A stretch of DNA of 64,000 nucleotides from Acholoe squamosa (Eukaryota; Annelida; Polychaeta; Phyllodocida; Polynoidae). The DNA lies in NCBI GenBank assembly GCA_949317995.1, contig OX439050.1, positions 5,494,771 to 5,558,770 on the forward strand, written 5' to 3'. Positions 1-8,890 of this stretch are shown in pieces. The notes under the pieces were generated by a model. That model did no database searches. It was not told the DNA's origin and saw nothing but the letters and a program-made list of their open reading frames with translations. The translations under genes and the position numbers were made by a program. Every line of letters begins with the position of its first letter. Position 1 is the stretch's first letter.

Positions 1-267
1 CCACTGCTGCATTCATACTGCACCACTGCTGGATTCATACTGCACCACTGCTGCATCCATACTGTACCACTGCTGCATCCATACTGCACCACTGCTGCAT
101 CCATACTGCACCACTGCTGCATCCATACCGCACCACTGCTGCATCCATACCGCACCACTGCTGCATCCATACCGCACCACTGCTGCATCCATACCGCACC
201 ACTGCTGCATCCATACCGCACCACTGCTGCATCCATACCGCACCACTGCTGCATCCATACTGCACCA
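1..267. repeat. 22-bp minisatellite array
   Basis: A tandem array with a 22-bp period, with core CTGCATCCATAC followed by a T/C-variable GCACCA, runs from the window edge to about 267. Long open frames on the minus strand across it are by-products of the repeat and not genes. Single related units reappear at about 1313-1325 and 1590-1628, so the array was probably longer and was interrupted by later insertions. Confidence 0.9.
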
Positions 268-360
268 TAGGCTGAGGAACTCTTACTCCTTTAGAGAGGC
301 AGAGAAACCTCATGTTTTTCCGTGGGTGATCGCCTGCGGTACCCATCAAAGATTTAAACA

Positions 361-494
361 GAGGGGTATTCAATAGGCGGCACGCCCAGCCATCGGCGCG
401 CGCCTGGACCTGAATGTGCTCGCACTCCAGCTAGAGAGGAGGTGCGCCTGTGGCACGCGCCGCGTGGCTGGTGTGCGGCTAATGAATACCCCTC
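361..494. mobile_element. 134-bp palindromic MITE, copy 1
   Basis: This short element begins GAGGGGTATTCA and ends in the inverted complement TGAATACCCCTC. The inverted similarity extends about 30 bp inward. A second copy of exactly the same length lies at 47213-47346. It has no coding capacity, which fits a non-autonomous DNA transposon. I could not identify a clear target-site duplication. Confidence 0.8.
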
Positions 495-793
495 AGGGCT
501 TGGCAACTGTGGCCATGTAGCCAAAAAGTGGTGACAATTGCATTGGTATTTGCGACAGCTAGGGTGGGATTCATCTCCACATTTTAGGCTCTCCAAAACT
601 GAAAGAATTTTATTCCTACTAGAACCAAAATTATGAAGTTATCCCCAGAAGTCACCAGAATGCATGATTTGAAAATTTTAAAACTTTTCCATTTTCCTAA
701 GTCCCATCATTATTGACTGCTAACCCCTCCTTTCTCTTTTCCTTCTTTCTCAGTTCCTATCACTAATCTGCCTTTGCAGCTTTCCTAAATTAT
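495..793. other. unannotated spacer
   Basis: This is AT-rich single-copy-looking sequence between the MITE and the next tandem array. I see no supported gene, RNA or repeat in it. Confidence 0.5.
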
Positions 794-1308
794 CACGTAG
801 GTACGGAGAAGAGAGTTTGGGTTCTCACATAGGTAGGGAGATGAGAGTTTGGGTTCTCACGTAGGTACGGAGATGAGAGTTTGGGTTCTCACGTAGGTAC
901 GGAGATGAGAGTTTGGGTTCTCACATAGGTACGGAGATGAGAGTTTGGGTTCTCACATAGGTACGGAGATGAGAGTTTGGGTTCTCACATAGGTATTCAA
1001 GAGATGAGAGTTTGGGTTCTCACGTAGGTAAGAGATGAGAGTTTGGGTTCTCACGTAGGTACGGAGATGAGAGTTTGGGTTCTCACGTAGGTAAGAGATG
1101 AGAGTTTGGGTTCTCACATAGGTAAGAGATGAGAGTTTGGGTTCTCACATAGGTATTAAAGAGATGAGAGTTTGGGTTCTCACGTAGGTAAGAGATGAGA
1201 GTTTGGGTTCTCACATAGGTACGGAGATGAGAGTTTGGGTTCTCATGTAGGTACAGAGATGAGAGTTTGGGTTCTCACGTAGGTAAGAGATGAGAGTTTG
1301 GGTTCTCA
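794..1308. repeat. 31-36-bp tandem array
   Basis: About sixteen copies of a unit containing GAGATGAGAGTTTGGGTTC followed by TCACGTAGGTA. Three length variants alternate: a 32-bp form with ACGG, a 31-bp form with AAG, and a longer form with ATTCAAG or ATTAAAG. The alternation suggests higher-order amplification. Confidence 0.9.
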
Positions 1309-1324
1309 CCATTGTTGCATCCAT

Positions 1325-1574
1325 ACCCATTTGGCAAAATAAACCACGTTTTTTATGTTAAAATAACGTTTTTATTTGGTTCCTAAGTTTGTGAAACGTT
1401 TTTTAAAAGTTAAAATAACGTCAAAACATGTACTCAAAAAACTTTTTTTTGACGTTCATAGAAAATTGGGTAATAAATCGTTTTTTTAATTGTGTTTTTT
1501 TTTTTTTACTTTTTTATCCAAACCAAATAAAAACGTTTGCAAACGTTGAAAAAACGTTTTTTTGCCAAGTGGGT
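1325..1574. mobile_element. AT-rich MITE with 15-bp terminal inverted repeats
   Basis: The left end ACCCATTTGGCAAAA is mirrored at the right end as TTTTGCCAAGTGGGT. The 250-bp interior is rich in AACGTT and AAACGTTTT motifs. It is flanked on both sides by single units of the GCATCCATAC minisatellite, which indicates that it inserted into that array. The minor ORF inside is not credible. Confidence 0.75.
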
Positions 1575-2049
1575 ATACATACTTTCCCACTACTGCATCC
1601 ATGTCTTAGAACTACTGCATCCATACTGGTTGTGTAAATCTCTTGTTTGATGTAAAGTGACCATAGAATGGACTAGAAAACGCTGCACTGACACACAGTA
1701 CTGTTGTGTAAATCTGCAGTCTCCTGCTTAGCCAAAAGTGACCATAGCCTTAGCTAAATATAACCCGGTGGCTGATGTTCGGTGGTGGGGGTGGGGTGGG
1801 GGCATCAGTCTCGGACGTGCCCAGATTGTACTATTATACTAGTGTACGGTCTGGGAGACTTATTATACCTGCCTCTCTAGAGTCTAAGTGGCATCTACAT
1901 AGGTTTTGTATTGAAAGAAATGTGCCATACTAAAGGCTTGAACTCTGGACCCTCCACATGCCATGCCAACCTGCTACCACTGTACTACAGATTCTGGTGT
2001 AGATTGGTCTGTTAAAAGGCCATCATGTCATTTTCATTACAGGCTTTCC
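1575..2049. other. unannotated spacer
   Basis: The stretch contains two degenerate minisatellite units near 1590-1628 and a G-rich segment near 1780-1800. I see no gene in it. Confidence 0.5.
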
Positions 2050-3165
2050 TTATGGGGCCCTTGATGGGGGATCCCCAATGTCCCATGTCGATTTTAAGAA
2101 ATGATCATGTCACTGTGTCGATTTTAAGAAATGTCCATGTCACTGTGTCGATTTTAAGAAAAGCTCTTGTCCCCATGTCAATTTTAAGAAAGTGCCAATG
2201 TCCCATGTCACTAAGCTCAATAATGCCCATGTCGCCATGTCGATTTTAGGGGTCTAGGGCCCTCCTTATACCTGCAGCCAAGAGAATGTCATTCAAATGT
2301 TGCCCAACCAATGGCCCTAGACCCCTAAAAGGGAGTGGTCATTATTTATCAACAGGGGAGGTGGTGGGTTTGGTGGGCTTAAAATTTTTAGACCCCTCCC
2401 AAGGGGGGGGCTAAAAAAATTTTGACCCCTCTTGAGGGGGGGGCTAAAAAAATTCACCCTCTTTTTAGCAAAAAAGCCCGCGCGCTACTATAGATCAAAG
2501 AGGGGCGCGAAAACTCTCCGTGCCTCCGGCGCGGGGGGGCGCAAAAAATTTTGACTGCCGTCGAGGGGGGGCGTAAAAAATTTCCCCGCATCAGCGCGAA
2601 AACCCACCACCCCCCCTGTTGATAAATAATGACCACTCCCTAAAATCGACACAGTGACATGGCCATTTCTTAAAATCGACATGGTGACATGGCCATTTCT
2701 TAAAATCAACATGGGACATGGCTATATTAGTGACACGTGACAGGGCCATTTCTTAAATTTGACATGTCTCATAGGGCGTAGTGACATGGAAAATAAGGCC
2801 TAGAGAAGGTCTCAGTTATAATCAGAAAGCTTCAGAATGCATCTTTTGGTCTTGAAATCTTCAAACTCTTTCTGGGGGATGCCCCCAGACCCCCAATTTT
2901 CATAGATCACTTGTTCCATTGAAATATACTTTCCTTCAACATGTCATTTCACATATTCTTGACTTTGCATGTATAACTTTTGCCAATATCAGAGTTTGAT
3001 TAGTTACCCCAACCCAGTCCTCGGATAATTTTGTTGTACTTTAATAATAATCAGATTAGCTTGGTTATTGACACTGGTGACATGGGTTTTTGCTTAGTGA
3101 CATGGGACATCACTTTTTAAAAATCGACATCTGACATGGTCCCCCCATTAAGGGCCCCCAACCCC
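2050..3165. mobile_element. 1.1-kb palindromic element with subterminal repeats
   Basis: The left end (GGGGCCCTTGATGGGGG near 2054) is mirrored at about 3145-3162. Clusters of a roughly 27-bp repeat (ATGTCGATTTTAAGAAATG-like) lie in direct orientation at 2085-2245 and in inverse orientation at 2641-2770 and 3065-3135. This organisation is typical of DNA transposons whose transposase binds subterminal repeats. There is no coding capacity, so it is probably non-autonomous. A second MITE is nested inside one arm. Confidence 0.65.
2331..2640. mobile_element. nested 310-bp MITE with TAAAA target duplication
   Basis: The element begins GGGAGTGGTCATTATTTATC and ends with the inverse complement, with near-perfect inverted termini of about 40 bp. 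It is flanked by TAAAA at 2326-2330 and again at 2641-2645, a clean 5-bp target-site duplication. The interior alternates G-rich tracts with TAAAAAAATT. It sits inside an arm of the larger palindromic element, so it is the younger insertion. Confidence 0.9.
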
Positions 3166-3339
3166 CTCCTACTCAATCTTGACGAAGCCAAGTATAATGG
3201 CCTATGGGATTTAGTATGATTAGAGAGATGTTAAAATACTCACCAGCAGCTGTACATATGATGTTAGTAGTGGGAGAGGGCCCAGTAGACTAGGCACAGA
3301 AATAGGACGGCTGGTCAATGGGGTGTTACATAAGTGTAA

Positions 3340-3598
3340 GGTTCCATTGGCTGTATTCAGAAATGCTAACAGTGAATGGGGTCATATCTCAATGTCTCAT
3401 GGCTGCATTCGGAAACACTAACTGTGTATCAGGTCATATATCAATGTAAAGTCTCATGGCTGTGTTCAGAAACACTAAAAATGAATGGGGTGTTATATCA
3501 ATGTCAGGTCGCATGGCTCCATTCGGAAACAGTAACAATGAATTAGGTGCTGTGTTAGTGTAAACCCCCATGGCTGCATTCAAAAACACATGGACCTT
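3340..3598. repeat. divergent copies of the dispersed satellite
   Basis: Five degenerate units of the CATGGCTGCATTCAGAAACA satellite, which forms the large arrays near 26-29.6 kb, occur in tandem here. They are much more diverged than the main arrays, which suggests an older outpost of the same family. Confidence 0.75.
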
Positions 3599-3963
3599 TG
3601 TAATGGTTCGTATTGAGTTAAATGTTGGGTGGCTCGTTGGCTCGCTTATCTCTAAAGGTACCAACACAACACGAGAGATTCAGGTTGGGCAAAGCCCCAG
3701 ATCACCCCTACCGCTCGGGTAGGCCTTTTATTCACGTACTCCCAGCTCCTGACATACGTCTTGACTGGACTAGGTCCAGTCCCCTTTCTGCGGATCGTCC
3801 AGCTTCTTAGTAGAAGCTGGACGCGAGGCATGGTGCTGCCCCCTCTTGTACCAAACGGGTATCGCGAAGCGACACCTGGTTGGCATAGAAGGAACGAGTA
3901 CCACACGAGCACATCTCTCGGATGAACCGCACTAATATATATACAACGATGCCGGCCCCTACA
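3599..3963 (-). mobile_element. solo LTR, TGTAGTGGTTYGGG family
   Basis: This 365-bp block starts TGTAATGGTTCG and ends CGGCCCCTACA. It aligns along most of its length with the block at 30257-30600. Its ends also match the LTR of the decayed provirus at 54002-54371, where the primer-binding site shows that the sense strand is minus. No internal retroelement sequence is attached. No exact target duplication is visible (ACCTT versus CACTT), so it is probably an old solo LTR. Confidence 0.75.
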
Positions 3964-5350
3964 CACTTCTCCTATTTAAGGTAGAATCCAAAGGAGGAGG
4001 AAAATATAAAACTGCCATCAACTTCAATAACACTGCAATACTACTAGATGTTACAGCTACATCTATATCAAGGGCATTTTCCCCCTCGTGTTTAAACCAT
4101 TTTAGATGCACATAGAATTATTCCTAAATTTGTCCATGTGAATTTATTTCAGATACTTTGTGCATCAAAATGCACTAAATAGTTTAGGAATTTTCTTACT
4201 TATTTATCTATCAAAATTCAGACTAAAAACACCAAAGCTCCTCGTATCCTCTTGCAGGTAGTAGACTGCTGACTCTAGGGTTGTCTATACCCATTCTTTA
4301 TGGTCAAGGAATGGCATTCAAGGGTTTCTATGCTTCATGTACATTATCTATGTTTACCAATGTATGGGCAAGGTCGCCAGAAAGCAGTAGATTTTGTGTT
4401 TTTGGGTCATTTTGGACTCTTATGGCTATGGAGAAAGAAGTTGACCACCAATCTTGTCTTACATAGACTTATTCGATAGAGGACACTTAGGGCTATCAGA
4501 AATATGTGAATTTGTGGTCATCCATAAAAAATCCTCAGACTTATAGCCTGCCAAAGTGAAACAAACAGCCCAATTTGTTTTCTTTTGACTTTTTGTATTT
4601 TTCACAAGTGTCCTGTATTAAATAAAGACCATCTGGAGTATCACAAAGTTATTTTTGTATTGTATATGATCATAGGTATCATTTCCATGAGGTTTGGACA
4701 TGTTACTGAGTTTCATTATGTGTCTTTGAAAATGGAAATCTGTAATTTGTAACGTCCAGCACCTAAATCTAAATCAGTTATAAAACATGAATAAAATGGA
4801 GCTTCAAAATTGTTGTTATTACCCATATCCCAGCTAGCACAACTCATGCAATTTATGTCGTTCTTACGTAAAAACTCATGTTATTTACGTAAAAAAGACA
4901 TCATTCGGATGAGTAGTGCTAGCAGGGTATGGAGGGCCCTATTATCCTTTATTTTGGTGAAAAAATTGTGTGTCTATCTACATTTGTCTTCGTGTGAGAG
5001 CAGCTTATGTGAAATAATTCTGATAAAAGTACCGGACGTTACGTAACGTCCGATACTTTTATCATCATGTAAGAGGCAGTCTACTGTGCATGTATAACTC
5101 AAAGTTTGTTACATTTTTATAATTGAAGTGAATAATAGACATGTTGGCCTTGTTATTTCATGTGTTTGTTATGCATAATGGGATATTCCTATTGTCAATG
5201 GACCATTCTGGGTATTATAACTATTCTTCATATTTACTAAATTCTTCGCCATATAAAACCTAAGCTCTGCCCATGATCTACACTCAATAACATCCTGCAT
5301 TCCCCAACAGGAACCAGGATCCATTACTCATCACAAACACACTTCCTCGA
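3964..5350. other. unannotated stretch left of the 16-kb element
   Basis: This is AT-rich sequence without convincing coding potential. It holds a 44-bp palindrome (separate entry) and several TTACGTAA-type motifs near 4865-4895. I see no other feature. Confidence 0.5.
5021..5064. repeat. 44-bp near-perfect palindrome
   Basis: The sequence reads symmetrically around 5042/5043, with a GGACGTTACGTAACGTCC centre and arms TGATAAAAGT and ACTTTTATCA. There is a single mismatch pair. It could extrude as a cruciform or act as a dimeric binding site; its function is unknown. Confidence 0.85.
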
Positions 5351-5842
5351 TGACACTCTGTGACATAAGGTACAAGGATGTAATAACATTCCAACCTTAT
5401 GTACGCATACACAGTGTAACTGGAGGAAGTGCGATCCACCTGTGGTGCCATATTTGGAATGAGAGAATATTTCACAATCTCCTCTCAGTCCTCATCAACA
5501 TGACTAACACACAGGTGGCAATCTCTCCCTATGACACGTGTCCCTACTTCATTGAGCCACGTGTATAGAATATTTCACAACACTGTGAGCTGCTCAAGTC
5601 TTTCATATAAAAGGCAGCTTGAGCAGCTCCCAGTCATCTCTCCCAACTTACACCTTACACCTATACCTAGAACCTACGACAGGTTGAGCTATAGGATCAG
5701 AGGCAGAGCTTAGATCTTGGCGAGTGTTATCATTGTTACCACCTTTATGAAACACTCATGTCAGCTATGCAATAAAAGGATCAACTGAACTTCCCTGGAT
5801 TCCGTGTACATTCACTTCACCACATGTAACCGTCCGTTGACA
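5351..5842 (+). repeat. 5' LTR (492 bp)
   Basis: The LTR begins TGACACTCTG and ends CCGTTGACA, with canonical TG and CA termini. A TATAAAA box lies at 5606-5612 and an AATAAA signal at 5771-5776. From these I infer U3 to about 5634, R to about 5795, and U5 to the end. U3 contains a direct repeat of AGAATATTTCACAA (near 5464 and 5567). It matches the 3' LTR at 490 of 492 bases. Confidence 0.95.
5587..5634 (+). promoter_or_regulatory. LTR core promoter inside an inverted repeat
   Basis: The TATAAAA box at 5606-5612 is flanked by a perfect 12-bp inverted repeat, GAGCTGCTCAAG at 5587-5598 and CTTGAGCAGCTC at 5618-5629. The probable initiator CCAGTC lies about 25 bp downstream of the TATA box. 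The same arrangement is preserved in the 3' LTR. Confidence 0.75.
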
Positions 5843-5845
5843 CGA

Positions 5846-5862
5846 TGGTGGATGAACCCTCC
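5846..5862 (+). promoter_or_regulatory. candidate primer-binding site
   Basis: TGGTGGATGAACCCTCC lies three bases after the 5' LTR. It starts with the TGG expected for pairing with a tRNA 3' CCA end. A short offset from the LTR is common in Ty3/gypsy elements. I could not match it confidently to a particular tRNA. Confidence 0.6.
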
Positions 5863-5894
5863 AAGAATATCCCACTACCAACCTCTCATTAAAC

Positions 5895-8849
5895 ATGAGC
5901 AATAGTGAGACATCACCTGAGGAGCCAACTTCAGAACAACGCACCTTTACATCACCTGGGCTAGACGCGCCCAACCACCCCACAAGTGATACTACACATC
6001 CCCTCCAGAGACAAACTTCATCTCCAGACGCACTGACATTGGACCCAGTTTTACCTATAGCACTGCAGGCCCATGTATTACAACCTGTGAGTACCGGCAT
6101 TGAACAATTTTCCTCTACAATAGTGGATCACAACACTGGAGCACACACCAGTACCCCAGTATCACTACCTGCACCAGGACTAGACATCACCTTACCTGGT
6201 TACTCACAAGTAAATTCACCGCCACTAAGACTTTCTGGTATAACTAGCCCAACCTCTGAAGTACCTGTGGACAATACACAAAGCCACCTGTACCTCGACC
6301 CACACCTGGAGGACAGAACACCAGAGCTTCAAGCCGCCCTCCAGGACATAACTCCCCCACAACCCACAACACCTAGTGCAGCTGCATCTGCAGCACAAAC
6401 TGATCCAAGTGTAACTTCACATAAACCACCAGTTTGTGAGGAGCCAGTGGTTGTAGACACAGACTCTGACGCTTCCCTAGACGCTGATTACTGGAGAGAC
6501 AGAATCGGATCAGCAGTTTCTAGGTGGAGAGCAGCCTATGAAAACGGTGTAGGCAGGGTTTCCAATAACGACTCTGGACACCCGGTAGGAGACAATCCAA
6601 ACTTCTCACTCAATATTAATAGACTATTGGACGAGTGGCTTGACCCTACTGTTACCCAGCCAAACCGATACCAATCCACTTCTGAAGAGGAGGACCTGTA
6701 CCCCCCACCTGTGTACACACCTACACAGCCAATTAGAACCAGGTCAGTGGACTCACCACCAAGACAAGGCTCTAGATTTAGAAGGAGGGCCCAATCAAAT
6801 TCACCTCTTAGAAGAAGAACCCCCACTGGTTACAGACTACTAAGAAGTGTGGACGGAGCTACAAGTAGGTCTCACCTCGTAGCTACAACCCCGCTACTCA
6901 ACAGAGGCAATAGGACGCCTTACAACTCACCTCTCCTCATCAATTCACCTGGAGAAGATACTGAAGTGACCTTTCCCCGCCGACCCAACATGGCAATGTC
7001 CAGAGGTCACCCCCCTCAGTATGACCAGGAGGACATGAGAAGAAGTCTTGTCAGGGACTGTACAAGCGCCGTCAGTGAATCTCTCTCTGAGTTACTGGCC
7101 AAGCACGTGAGCACCCTATCCACTGAAATTAAAAGTCATGGACAGGAACACTCAGACCAATTGGCTAGAGTACACCTCAGGTTAGATGACATGGAACGTT
7201 GGAAGGAGCATATGGAAAGCAACACCGCCCATAATTTCAGGCAGGCAGAACAGAGCAATATGGAAGTTCTCAGAAGATCCGAGGATTTCACATATCAAAT
7301 GACTGACCAGCTAAGCAAAAACATGGACTCAATGAGGCTCGACCTAATGAGGGCCATTCAAAGCCATTCAAATGATGCAGACGCCACCAACTCCAACCAA
7401 ACCGCCACCGGCGCCCAAGGTAATTCAGGACAGGCACAATCCACTCCACCTTACCCCACGGCACCGGACTACAGCACTAACCACAACGACATGACAGGAG
7501 CAGGTATGAGCCCACCACATGCCTTCAACAATCAATACACAGCATCACATGCACTGCACCAATCTCCAACAGCTGGTGCACCAAACACCCACCAGGGGGC
7601 GACAACGTCTTGTAACACAGCGCCTAATCCAAATCAACACGGTGGCCATGTGGTTAATGGTGTTTACAGTCCCCAAGGACACACAAGCAACCACTCTGGA
7701 CTACCATATCCTCCTAGGTATGATCATATAGCACACTCCACACCGGTAGTGCACCAGGGAGGATACCATGGCGCTGAGTATACCAGATCCCCCCCTAGTA
7801 GAATTGACAGCGACAAGCTCACATCTGCCCAGCTAGGATCATTCAATAAGCCTGAACCCTTTGACAAACCAACGCCCTACAGGTCTGCAGCAAAATTTCT
7901 GACTGAATTTAAATTCTTCATAAGGAATGTGCACGCCAAGAGGCCCGACCTACATGCAACTTGCCTGTACACCTTTCTCAAAGGAAGGGCAGCTCAGTGG
8001 TTTTTCAGCAATATAATGGACAAGCCCATCATGCAAAACAATGACGCCGTCTATGAAGCTTTCTTGGCGAGGTTTGGCACTTCCGACCTCAGCACCATCC
8101 TCAAAGGATACAGAGCCAGGAAGCAAAAGCCAAATGAAACCACTGAGGACTACCTAGCAGACATGACCATGTTGTTGTCCAACAGCAGCCTGGACGAGGC
8201 CTCACAAGTGGACTACCTTGTAAATGGCCTCAGACCCGAGCTGAAAAATGTTGTTGTAGCCAAATCTCCCAAAACCTTGCTGGAAGCTGAACAATTGGCC
8301 ATAAATCAAGAACTAAATCTCGAAGCCATAAAAATTGCTCAGAACAGCTCAGCAGAGTTATGTGCTGTAGGCTACAACAAGAACGACGACAGATCCAGAA
8401 AGGATAAATATCAGCGCGACCACAAGAAAGAAGACAGACTGCCCAGTAGTAATTACAACAAACAGTATGAAAATAAATTCAAAAACGGCTACAGACAAAG
8501 GTCCAAATCTTCAGACAAATCCAATCCAAAGGACTACAGATCTAATTCCAAAAATAGATCCGACTATAAGTCCCCAGGAAGAGATAGGTCAAAAGATAGA
8601 TCAGAACAAAGATCAAGATCCTCTGATAGCAACAAAAATGTCGTCTTCATACCAGTTGCTGGACAGCCAAACAACAATAGGAATGTCTCCTTCATGGTCC
8701 CAGCTGACTTCACCATCCCAGACAATTGGGTACAACAGTCATTAAAGAAGTCCAGAGATCCAACCCCAGGCAGGAATTACTCCAGGAGCCATTCAGGATC
8801 TCAGTCTGAGGCAGACAATGACAGCCCCAACAACACACAAGATGAATAG
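5895..8849 (+). CDS. gag: Gag polyprotein, 984 aa
   Basis: This is the structural polyprotein of the element, expected to assemble cytoplasmic particles around the RNA. Residues 1 to about 395 are Pro/Ser/Thr-rich and probably disordered. About 398-492 is heptad-rich and likely coiled coil. About 663-820 resembles the retrotransposon Gag capsid-like domain, with conserved-looking FLKGRAAQWF and DYLVNGLRPELK segments. The C-terminus (about 835-940) is rich in Arg, Ser, Lys and Asp with RS/RD dipeptides. No CCHC zinc knuckle is present, so the basic tail may take over RNA binding. The ATG at 5895 is the first in a good frame after the primer-binding site. The ORF ends in UAG at 8847-8849 and the same frame then continues into pol. 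Confidence 0.9.
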   Translation: MSNSETSPEEPTSEQRTFTSPGLDAPNHPTSDTTHPLQRQTSSPDALTLDPVLPIALQAHVLQPVSTGIEQFSSTIVDHNTGAHTSTPVSLPAPGLDITLPGYSQVNSPPLRLSGITSPTSEVPVDNTQSHLYLDPHLEDRTPELQAALQDITPPQPTTPSAAASAAQTDPSVTSHKPPVCEEPVVVDTDSDASLDADYWRDRIGSAVSRWRAAYENGVGRVSNNDSGHPVGDNPNFSLNINRLLDEWLDPTVTQPNRYQSTSEEEDLYPPPVYTPTQPIRTRSVDSPPRQGSRFRRRAQSNSPLRRRTPTGYRLLRSVDGATSRSHLVATTPLLNRGNRTPYNSPLLINSPGEDTEVTFPRRPNMAMSRGHPPQYDQEDMRRSLVRDCTSAVSESLSELLAKHVSTLSTEIKSHGQEHSDQLARVHLRLDDMERWKEHMESNTAHNFRQAEQSNMEVLRRSEDFTYQMTDQLSKNMDSMRLDLMRAIQSHSNDADATNSNQTATGAQGNSGQAQSTPPYPTAPDYSTNHNDMTGAGMSPPHAFNNQYTASHALHQSPTAGAPNTHQGATTSCNTAPNPNQHGGHVVNGVYSPQGHTSNHSGLPYPPRYDHIAHSTPVVHQGGYHGAEYTRSPPSRIDSDKLTSAQLGSFNKPEPFDKPTPYRSAAKFLTEFKFFIRNVHAKRPDLHATCLYTFLKGRAAQWFFSNIMDKPIMQNNDAVYEAFLARFGTSDLSTILKGYRARKQKPNETTEDYLADMTMLLSNSSLDEASQVDYLVNGLRPELKNVVVAKSPKTLLEAEQLAINQELNLEAIKIAQNSSAELCAVGYNKNDDRSRKDKYQRDHKKEDRLPSSNYNKQYENKFKNGYRQRSKSSDKSNPKDYRSNSKNRSDYKSPGRDRSKDRSEQRSRSSDSNKNVVFIPVAGQPNNNRNVSFMVPADFTIPDNWVQQSLKKSRDPTPGRNYSRSHSGSQSEADNDSPNNTQDE

Positions 8850-8890
8850 GGATCAGGGGAAGGCACTCAAGCACCTAGTGACCCCGACCC
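8847..8890 (+). promoter_or_regulatory. UAG readthrough site with downstream hairpin candidate
   Basis: The gag stop TAG (8847-8849) is followed by G, a context known to favour readthrough in gammaretroviruses. The same frame stays open from 8850 into pol without interruption. Six bases downstream, GGGG at 8856-8859 can pair with the C-run starting near 8882, and CACT at 8864-8867 with AGTG at 8877-8880. This leaves a nine-base loop that could form a pseudoknot. The function is inferred from frame, context and structure. Confidence 0.7.

Noticed and set aside
13-373. Long minus-strand ORFs with MDAAVVRYGCSSG repeats
   Set aside because: They are translations of a 22-bp minisatellite; the repetitive peptide and lack of context argue against a gene.
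6536-6826. Minus-strand ORFs inside gag
   Set aside because: Shadows of the gag frame with no independent signals.
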